From Sinanaerobacter sp. ZZT-01 (GTDB lineage: Bacteria > Bacillota > Clostridia > Peptostreptococcales > Anaerovoracaceae): a stretch of 64,000 nt of DNA. Location of the stretch: contig NZ_CP141728.1 in the NCBI RefSeq assembly GCF_035621135.1, positions 2,666,001 to 2,730,000 of the forward strand, read 5' to 3'. Positions 58,856-64,000 of the stretch are shown here, piece by piece. The position numbers and the translations under genes are program-made. The notes under the pieces were generated by a model. It did not search any database. It had not been told where the DNA came from and saw only the letters and a list, made by a program, of their open reading frames with translations. Positions within the stretch are counted from its first letter, which is position 1; each line of letters begins with the position of its first letter.

Positions 58856-58890
58856 AGAATAAAAGACATTTATAAAGAAAGTATAAAGAT
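58856..58890 (-). promoter_or_regulatory. NisR/SpaR-type box before the third cassette
   Basis: On the minus strand TCT-TTATACTT-TCT (within 58874-58890), part of two CTTTATA words 11 bp apart, is followed by TATTCT (58861-58856) as -10. TCT-N8-TCT is the published type of NisR site. It suggests that the regulator at 55972-56631 controls its own operon. Confidence 0.68.
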
Positions 58891-59032
58891 TTTAAAAATT
58901 TGCTTTACAGTGGTGTTTGACACAATTTTAAAAGAATGCCATCAAGGTTAGCGATGGCTAATTAATAAATATTAGCGAGACATTTAGTTCATATTTTTAT
59001 GAACTTGCTTATTTAGAAGGGAATGAAACATA

Positions 59033-59203
59033 ATGGGTTTATTATATAATGCCGATCAAATCGTTGTATTAGCAGATGGAAAGATTGCAGAGGCTGGGAA
59101 ACATGAAGATTTAATAAAAAGAAAAGGATTATACAAGGAATTCCTACAAGTCAGAAAGGAGGCAGTTGGATGGAGCTTAGAAAAAGAGGTGAGCGGCCTG
59201 TAG
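59033..59203 (+). pseudogene. C-terminal remnant of an ABC exporter (ABCB/MsbA type)
   Basis: The 56-codon frame reads NADQIVVLADGKIAEAGKHE then DLIKRKGLYKEFLQVRKEA, the last part of an ABC-exporter ATPase domain (after the switch histidine). Walker motifs and the membrane domain are absent. It is a leftover in the 590-bp gap between the third cassette and the next gene; the rest of the gap has no gene. Confidence 0.78.
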
Positions 59204-59414
59204 ATTAGTTTTGGTGGGATGACGAACGGATGGAACCCTTTTGGTATTAAGAGGAAATAAATAAAAATTTGACAGCAGTTCTCATTCACAAGATAACACA
59301 GAGAAATAGGAAATTACCTATTGAAACAAGATCAGCCGCCGATATATTAATTAAGTATAATAAAAGGGTTATTGAAACTGCTCTAATAAAGAACAATAGA
59401 ATGTGGGTGATTAA

Positions 59415-60026
59415 ATGGAGATCAATGGAGTTACAGCGACTCAATTTAGAGGGGTTTCCAGGTCTGGTAAAGCTGCGGAAATAGGCTTACCGAATTTGAA
59501 TGATGTTAACGCATATACAGAGAAGAAAACAGATACGAGAGAATCAGAATATAAGAAAGCAATCATTGAGCAAGCGATTAAAGATCAGTCGAGAGGAAAG
59601 TTTCAAAATGAATCACAGGGGTTTAATCAACTTCTGAAACGTTATGTTTCAGAAGTATCTCCGGATAGAAAGGGAATTATCACACAAGGCTTAAGAGCGA
59701 TAAATAAAAATAGGATCAATATAGATAAACCTTTAGACATCTTAGCATTATTATTGGATGGTAAAGTGAAATACCAAGATTCAGGGATAGACAGTCCTTA
59801 TATTGAATTTTATGATAGCAATGGAGAAATGGTTGCAACCTATTCCAATAATGGGTGGACTATGTTTGATACGAAAGCAGAAACCGGACGTCGGATTGAG
59901 ATGTGTTCAATATACAATAAGGCATGGGGAAATGCAGCTAAAAAGAGTCAGGAAGCAGGCGGTTGCCCTGTATCTTTTTCTGAAAGCCAATCTGATTCAG
60001 AATCAGCTATTGACCTGAAAGCATAG
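59415..60026 (+). CDS. Hypothetical protein
   Basis: A 203-residue soluble, polar protein. The first 75 residues are low in hydrophobics and read like a flexible head (TQFRGVSRSGKAAEIGLPNL), then a helical middle and a short beta strand pair (SGIDSPYIEFYDSNGEMVAT, YSNNGWTMFDTKAETGRR). No signal peptide, membrane segment or nucleotide motif. The single ATG start has only a weak GTGGGTG site. A terminator follows the gene, so it seems to be expressed. No family recognised. Confidence 0.65.
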   Translation: MEINGVTATQFRGVSRSGKAAEIGLPNLNDVNAYTEKKTDTRESEYKKAIIEQAIKDQSRGKFQNESQGFNQLLKRYVSEVSPDRKGIITQGLRAINKNRINIDKPLDILALLLDGKVKYQDSGIDSPYIEFYDSNGEMVATYSNNGWTMFDTKAETGRRIEMCSIYNKAWGNAAKKSQEAGGCPVSFSESQSDSESAIDLKA

Positions 60027-60047
60027 CAAAGATCATAAAGAAGATAC

Positions 60048-60104
60048 AAGGCTGCCAATTCATTTATGTTTCCAAAGAAACGCTGAAGATTGGCAGTCTT
60101 TTTT
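60048..60104 (+). terminator. Terminator after the hypothetical gene
   Basis: AAGGCTGCCAAT (60048-60059) and ATTGGCAGTCTT (60089-60100) pair with one G-T, then TTTT. The loop is 29 nt. Confidence 0.72.
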
Positions 60105-60189
60105 GTAAGTTAGAGAGTATATTGGTATTTTGGAGTAAATTTGAGTTATAATAATGAAATTATAAAGATAAGTAAAGGAAATTAAAAGA

Positions 60190-60729
60190 ATGAGGGAGAT
60201 AGAAAAGAGAAGAAGCATTCGTAACTATTTAAATAAAAAGGTGGAAAAGGAAAAACTGATGCAAGTACTGGAAGGTGCCAGACTGGCACCTTCCGGCAGC
60301 AACACGCAACCTTGGAGATTTATTATTATTGAAGCAGAGGAGACAAAGGAAAAGCTGGCTATGGCAGATCATCAACAAGAATGGATGGTGGCGGCACCGA
60401 TTTTTATTGTATGTGTAGCAGATATTCGAAGTCGAATTTCTATGGATACCGATATTACACTGAATGAGAACAGCTCTGAACCGGAGTTAAAGCAAATTAT
60501 CAGAGATACAGCCATTGCAATGGAACATATTTTGCTTGAAGCAGAAAATCTGGGCTTATCTACTTGTTGGACTGCTTGGTTTGAGCAGGAGGCTGTTCGA
60601 CCGATTTTAAATATTCCGGAGGATAAATATGTGTGTGGAATCATTACGCTGGGATATGGCGACGAAAAGCCAAAGCAGCGGCCTAGAAAAAAGATAGAAG
60701 AAATTGTGAGATATGAGACATGGCAGTAA
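60190..60729 (+). CDS. Nitroreductase family FMN-dependent oxidoreductase
   Basis: A 179-residue nitroreductase-fold enzyme, FMN-dependent and dimeric in the family. N-terminal EKRRSIRNYLNKKVEKEKLM and ARLAPSGSNTQPWRFIIIE hold the phosphate-binding Arg/Ser residues. The middle reads DTAIAMEHILLEAENLGLST then CWTAWFEQEAVRPI, and the C-terminal IITLGYGDEKPKQRPRKKIE closes the FMN site. Length is at the short end of the family (about 170-220). Substrates range from nitroaromatics to quinones and cannot be told here. No strong ribosome site is seen (AAGGAAATTAAAAGA). It is near a GNAT gene. Confidence 0.9.
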   Translation: MREIEKRRSIRNYLNKKVEKEKLMQVLEGARLAPSGSNTQPWRFIIIEAEETKEKLAMADHQQEWMVAAPIFIVCVADIRSRISMDTDITLNENSSEPELKQIIRDTAIAMEHILLEAENLGLSTCWTAWFEQEAVRPILNIPEDKYVCGIITLGYGDEKPKQRPRKKIEEIVRYETWQ

Positions 60730-60758
60730 GGGATACTTTATATTAGATTGGGGTTACT

Positions 60759-61181
60759 ATGATTAGAAAATTTAAAAACGAAGATTTAGAAATAATAATG
60801 GAGCTATGGTTAAATACAAATATACACGCGCACGATTTTATTGCTGAGGATTATTGGAGAAATAATTTTGAATTGGTTAAGGGCATGCTTCCGTGTGCAG
60901 AACTCTATGTTTGCGAAATTGAGAACGAAATTAAGGCTTTTGTGGGAATTGATAATGGGTACATAGCCGGAATATTTGTATCGGGGGAAATGCAGTCGAA
61001 GGGACTCGGCAAACAATTGCTTGAAAAAGCAAAAGAGCTTTATGCTTCCCTTAGTTTAAACGTTTATAAAAAGAATGTAAAAGCCGTCCATTTTTATCAG
61101 AGAGAAAACTTTGTAATTGAAAAAGAACAAGTGGATGAAAATACGGGAGAGCTTGAATATTTCATGGTATGGAGTAAATAA
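60759..61181 (+). CDS. GNAT family N-acetyltransferase
   Basis: A 140-residue GNAT acetyltransferase. Head MIRKFKNEDLEIIMELWLNT, the acetyl-CoA pyrophosphate motif (A) SGEMQSKGLGKQLLEKAKEL (about 85-105) and the last segment LNVYKKNVKAVHFYQRENFV. It resembles the small YjaB/PhnO-like group. The substrate is unknown. The ATG follows GGGGTTACT, a weak site. It is 29 bp after the nitroreductase gene and likely co-transcribed with it. Confidence 0.9.
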   Translation: MIRKFKNEDLEIIMELWLNTNIHAHDFIAEDYWRNNFELVKGMLPCAELYVCEIENEIKAFVGIDNGYIAGIFVSGEMQSKGLGKQLLEKAKELYASLSLNVYKKNVKAVHFYQRENFVIEKEQVDENTGELEYFMVWSK

Positions 61182-61249
61182 GAAATACCACACTATTTTA
61201 CTTTTATTTATGATAATGGAGCTTATAAAATTGAATTACAGATTACAAG

Positions 61250-61278
61250 TTGACAGGCTTTTTTATATGTTGTATACT
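61250..61278 (+). promoter_or_regulatory. Promoter of the nitrogenase-like operon
   Basis: TTGACA (61250-61255), 17 bp, TATACT (61273-61278): a near-consensus promoter placed 28 bp ahead of the aptamer. Confidence 0.85.
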
Positions 61279-61305
61279 AGGTTTACAAATAAAATAATAG
61301 ACATA

Positions 61306-61467
61306 ATTCAGGTGGCCGGACGCAGCAAACAGCCGGCATAATAGGGAAGCAGGTTAAAATCCTGCGCGGTACCGCCGCTGTATAAGAGGAGTTTTTTCAA
61401 AGATACCACCGGTCATTCGGGAAGGTTGGAAAAATGCTGATGCTTGAGCCAGAATACCTGCCTGAAT
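61306..61467 (+). ncRNA. Cobalamin (AdoCbl-type) riboswitch
   Basis: The closing helix ATTCAGG (61306-61312) pairs with CCTGAAT (61461-61467). Inside are the B12-box parts: AATAGGGAAGCAGGT, AAAATCCTGCGCGGTACCGC and CGCTGT in the core, then GCCAGAATACCTGCC just before the end. These are the strictly conserved parts of the class. The leader then runs into a terminator at 61575-61616, so high cobalamin would reduce expression of the nitrogenase-like genes that follow. Confidence 0.93.
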
Positions 61468-61574
61468 GGGTTTTTGCAAGTCCTGCGTGTTTACGGGACG
61501 CGCAAAGTTTATATACAGCAGACTGCTAAACGGCGGACAAGCGGTATAGCAATCAGCTTCAGCAGAAGAATACG

Positions 61575-61616
61575 GGACTGCAGTTGTCAGGAGTGACAGC
61601 GGCAGTCCTTTGTTGT
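61575..61616 (+). terminator. Riboswitch-linked terminator
   Basis: GGACTGC (61575-61581) and GCAGTCC (61602-61608) with inner GTTGTCA/TGACAGC pairing, loop GGAG and a T-rich tail. It ends 30 bp ahead of the NifH-like gene and is the expression platform of the cobalamin riboswitch. Confidence 0.85.
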
Positions 61617-61645
61617 TCCCAAAAATCAAGGCAGGAGGTCTTACA

Positions 61646-62392
61646 ATGAAAAAAATAGCAATATACGGAAAAGGGGGAATCGGCAAGTCAACGACGGTAG
61701 CAAATGTTTCCGCAGCACTCTCCAGAGAAGGAATTCGAGTGATGCAGATTGGATGCGACCCCAAATCTGATTCAACCGTTAATTTGACAGGAGGACAACG
61801 GATTCCCACAGTGCTCGATGTCATAAGAGAAAAGGGGGAAAAGACAAAACTGGAGGATATTACCTTTGAGGGAAGCTTTCAAGTAATCTGCGTCGAAGCA
61901 GGAGGACCGATGCCCGGAACCGGTTGTGCAGGAAGGGGAATTATTGCAGCATTTGAAAAGCTGGAAGAATTGAGGGCATATGAAATCTACAGACCGGATA
62001 TCATCTTGTATGACGTACTGGGAGACGTGGTTTGCGGCGGGTTTGCAATGCCGATTCGGAACGGCTATGCAGATCGTGTCTGTGTTGTGACCTCAGGTGA
62101 GATGATGTCCTTATATGCAGCAGGTAATATTGCCAGTGCGGTTCGCTCATACGGTGCGAGAGGCTATGCCGAAATGGGAGGTCTGATCTTGAACAAAAAA
62201 GGCATTGAAGGCGAGGAAGAAATCGTGAGAAAAGCAGCAGACGAAATGGAGACGACAGTGCTTTTTACGGTGGAACGGGATCAGACTGTGCAAAAGGCAG
62301 AAGCGGTACATAAAACGGTCGTCGAAGCATTCCCGGAAAGCAGACAGGCAGAAGCATATCGAAGCTTGGCATTCAAGCTTCTTGAAGAATAG
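61646..62392 (+). CDS. NifH/BchL/CfbC-like reductase ATPase subunit
   Basis: A 248-residue dinitrogenase-reductase-like protein. The start at 61646 follows AGGAGG. P-loop GKGGIGKSTT (residues 9-18), switch-type motif GCDPKSDST (37-45), and the two cluster cysteines C94 (PGTGCAGRG) and C130 (GDVVCGGFAMP), which bind one [4Fe-4S] between two subunits of the dimer. It is shorter than NifH (about 270-297) and closer to CfbC- or NflH-like proteins. Family members pass electrons with ATP hydrolysis to a NifDK/BchNB/CfbD-type partner, and that partner follows here. Cobalamin riboswitch control is unusual for the family and suggests a tetrapyrrole- or corrinoid-linked role (inference). Confidence 0.92.
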   Translation: MKKIAIYGKGGIGKSTTVANVSAALSREGIRVMQIGCDPKSDSTVNLTGGQRIPTVLDVIREKGEKTKLEDITFEGSFQVICVEAGGPMPGTGCAGRGIIAAFEKLEELRAYEIYRPDIILYDVLGDVVCGGFAMPIRNGYADRVCVVTSGEMMSLYAAGNIASAVRSYGARGYAEMGGLILNKKGIEGEEEIVRKAADEMETTVLFTVERDQTVQKAEAVHKTVVEAFPESRQAEAYRSLAFKLLEE

Positions 62393-62402
62393 AGGTGAAG
62401 CG

Positions 62403-63680
62403 ATGCGACTGAAACGATTATCAGAAATTCAGAGCAGCAAGGATATCTTTGGCGATTGCAGTGCCATCTCCTGCGGCGTTTTTTGCCCCACCTTCGGCGT
62501 TTCTGTCTGTGCTCCCTTGATACAGGATGGAGCCGTTCTGATTGTAGGAACTCCCGAATGTACATGGTATGCGAAAAACAGCAGCATTTACCATGCAATA
62601 GACCCGGGCTGGGATCGGTTTTACTGCTGTGCGATGGAAGAGCAGGATATTACCTTTGGAGAGAATGGCGCTATCATAAAAGCAATTTGCGACATTGCAG
62701 CGGAGTCTGACATCCATTGCATCTTCTTGGCGAGCACCTGCGTTCCGGAAATCATAGGAGACGATTTGGAAGCCATTGCAAAAGCTGGCGAAAAACTATC
62801 AGGAATCCCAGTCCTTCCTGTACGCATTGCACATTATGACCATAAATGCAATGAATTCGGAGTCGCCGTTTCCCGCACTTTGGAATCATTGGGAAGCTTA
62901 ATGGAAGCACAGCCGAAACAGCCGAAAACGGTAAATCTTCTTGGAAGAAACTTTCACTCCGCTGTGGATGGCTCTCTGAGAGATACGGAATTGGTAAAGC
63001 TGCTCCAAACGCATGGGATTGCAATACAAAGAATTCTTCCGGATCGTTGCAGTACCTCAGAACTTAAAAAAGCCCCATCTGTGGCTCTCAATATTGTGAC
63101 AAACGAAGTGGGGCGTGAGCTTGCATACTATATGGAAAAACATTTTGGAATTCCATATGTCCTCTTTGAGCCTTCTTTCGATTTGGATTATATAAGAGCC
63201 GGTTATGACAAATTGCAGAAGTGCCTCGGCATTTCCATGGAGCAGGAACTTTGCGGACGGAAGCGTGAGGCAAAAGCTGCAATCCATAACGGCAGACGTC
63301 TTCTTCAAGGGAAGTCTTTCATCAACGGAGGTAGACCGCCGGATGCCTTTGAAGCAGCAGAGTTTCTTGCAGAAATGGGAATGAAACCGCTTCTTATCCA
63401 TGCATACAGACTGTGTGAAAACAGCAGCAAAAGGATAGAAAAAATACTGCAAAGAGGGTGGAACCCATATGTAAATTATGTGGCAAACCCAGAAGGGGCT
63501 GCTGCGTTGACGGAAGAACTTGCACCGGATATTTACATAGGGCATGGCGATGCAGAACGCTTGATTGATAGGGGAATCAAGCAAATTGAGATGTTGCTTC
63601 CTCCCGGAAAGCTCGGTTACGAAGCCATCGTTTACGCAGTATCCGCTTTGACCGGAGTTGGAAGGAGGGAATTCATTTGA
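62403..63680 (+). CDS. NifD/BchN/CfbD-like nitrogenase component 1 family protein
   Basis: A 425-residue protein of the nitrogenase component 1 family. The start at 62403 follows GAGGTG. Three cysteines fall where NifD has its P-cluster ligands: C28 (FCPTFG), C53 (TPECTWY) and C113 (ASTCVPEIIGDD). The NifD-type motif S-T-C-x-x-x-x-x-G-D-D is clear, and the C-terminal half carries a second Rossmann-like part (RPPDAFEAAEFLAEMGMKPL, IYIGHGDAERLIDRG). No FeMo-cofactor ligand pattern (Cys275/His442 of NifD) can be confirmed. Next to it is a NifK-like gene, with overlapping start codon. With the NifH-like gene it forms a three-subunit reductase. The substrate is unknown. Confidence 0.9.
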   Translation: MRLKRLSEIQSSKDIFGDCSAISCGVFCPTFGVSVCAPLIQDGAVLIVGTPECTWYAKNSSIYHAIDPGWDRFYCCAMEEQDITFGENGAIIKAICDIAAESDIHCIFLASTCVPEIIGDDLEAIAKAGEKLSGIPVLPVRIAHYDHKCNEFGVAVSRTLESLGSLMEAQPKQPKTVNLLGRNFHSAVDGSLRDTELVKLLQTHGIAIQRILPDRCSTSELKKAPSVALNIVTNEVGRELAYYMEKHFGIPYVLFEPSFDLDYIRAGYDKLQKCLGISMEQELCGRKREAKAAIHNGRRLLQGKSFINGGRPPDAFEAAEFLAEMGMKPLLIHAYRLCENSSKRIEKILQRGWNPYVNYVANPEGAAALTEELAPDIYIGHGDAERLIDRGIKQIEMLLPPGKLGYEAIVYAVSALTGVGRREFI

Positions 63681-64000
63681 AGCTTTATAAGAACTATCCA
63701 GTCCCGTCCGACCGAATGGGACTCCTATGGACACTAAGCGGAATCAAAGATCTAGTTTTGGTTGAATTCGGACCGGAAGGAACTACAAGATACTTGTTGG
63801 AATCCTTAAAGTATTTCGGAGAAGAGGCAAACGCCAAAATATTTACCACGATGATGGATGAAGATGTCGTCATCATGGGCAATGCCGAAAGGCTTCGAAA
63901 GACACTGGTCGAGGTAGATGAAATGTATTCCCCTGAGTATATATTTGTGGTGGAGTCCTCCGTAGGAGCCGTCATCGGAATGGATATAGAGGGCTTATGC
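63677..64000 (+). CDS. NifK/BchB-like nitrogenase component 1 family protein (partial, cut by window edge)
   Basis: The frame starts at TTG 63677, which overlaps the stop of the NifD-like gene, with GGAGG ten bases upstream; it runs off the window after 108 codons. The head MKLYKNYPVPSDRMGLLWTL then VLVEFGPEGTTRYLLESLKY matches the N terminus of BchB/NifK-type subunits. Recalled alignment to BchB (no gaps) places T36 where BchB has Asp36, the non-cysteine ligand of its [4Fe-4S] cluster. There is no cysteine in the first 107 residues, so the cluster, if present, must be bound differently or only by the NifD-like subunit. The rest of the operon lies beyond the window. Confidence 0.85.
   Translation, partial: MKLYKNYPVPSDRMGLLWTLSGIKDLVLVEFGPEGTTRYLLESLKYFGEEANAKIFTTMMDEDVVIMGNAERLRKTLVEVDEMYSPEYIFVVESSVGAVIGMDIEGLC

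Noticed and set aside
59269-59484. A 71-codon plus-strand frame before the hypothetical gene
   Set aside because: It overlaps the hypothetical gene start in another frame and has no ribosome site or domain.

Overview
The window reads as a low-GC, Gram-positive anaerobe of the class Clostridia (inferred, not proven). The clues are strong AGGAGG-type ribosome sites, frequent TTG and GTG starts, lipobox lipoproteins, an S-layer-homology (SLH) surface protein, a BlaI/BlaR1 penicillin sensor, Agr-like GHKL/LytTR signalling, amino-acid fermentation genes and nitrogenase-like genes behind a cobalamin riboswitch. No tRNA, rRNA, CRISPR array or intact insertion sequence was seen. Many short gene remnants (DJ-1, PadR, ABC exporter, SLH) point to a well-mixed accessory region.

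Layout. 1-4600: end of an ornithine-cyclodeaminase-like gene, an arginase-family gene, a GyrI-like protein, and a LytTR regulator with a GHKL kinase. 4814-9787: a 1657-residue SLH surface protein with GLUG repeats and exact-period 573-bp internal repeats. 9947-17259: TetR plus RND efflux pair, MarR plus cyclase-family hydrolase, and a Vat-type streptogramin acetyltransferase. 17337-21874: a DDAH-like hydrolase divergent from a LysR regulator, a two-domain lipoprotein, a small secreted protein and a cysteine-rich protein. 22086-24073: TetR/MATE. 24252-28758: YheO-like regulator, RidA, a tryptophanase-like lyase and an NSS amino-acid transporter. 30017-33207: TetR and a PEP-synthase/rifampicin-phosphotransferase-like enzyme. 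33330-35850: a lantibiotic-protection-type ABC transporter. 36095-37976: TetR and amidohydrolase. 38359-39158: ECF sigma and zinc-finger anti-sigma. 39240-42420: preQ1 riboswitch and queD-queE-folE-queC-queF. 45061-48370: blaI-blaR1 and a B1-like metallo-beta-lactamase. 48833-49892: a second sigma/anti-sigma pair. 50319-54534: two-component system and a close paralogue of the first ABC operon. 54623-58824: a third, more distant ABC/two-component cassette. 60190-61181: nitroreductase and GNAT. 61250-64000: cobalamin riboswitch and NifH/NifD/NifK-like genes, the last cut by the window edge.

How the parts work together. Much of the window is a chemical-defence repertoire: RND, MATE, Vat, RPH-like enzyme, beta-lactamase with its sensor, and three peptide-antibiotic ABC systems, nearly all next to a dedicated regulator. 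Several candidate operators are visible: four tandem CAAGGTT boxes at an 11-bp period before both paralogous ABC operons, matching palindromes before and after the tetR of the MATE operon, paired GACA-N5-TGTC sites before the RPH operon, and twin TACA-NN-TGTA boxes before the metallo-beta-lactamase.

The best candidate for an undescribed system is the last one. A complete AdoCbl riboswitch (promoter, aptamer, terminator) controls a nitrogenase-like reductase whose D-like subunit keeps three cysteines while the K-like subunit has none at the matching places. The operon continues past the window, so its substrate cannot be read here.
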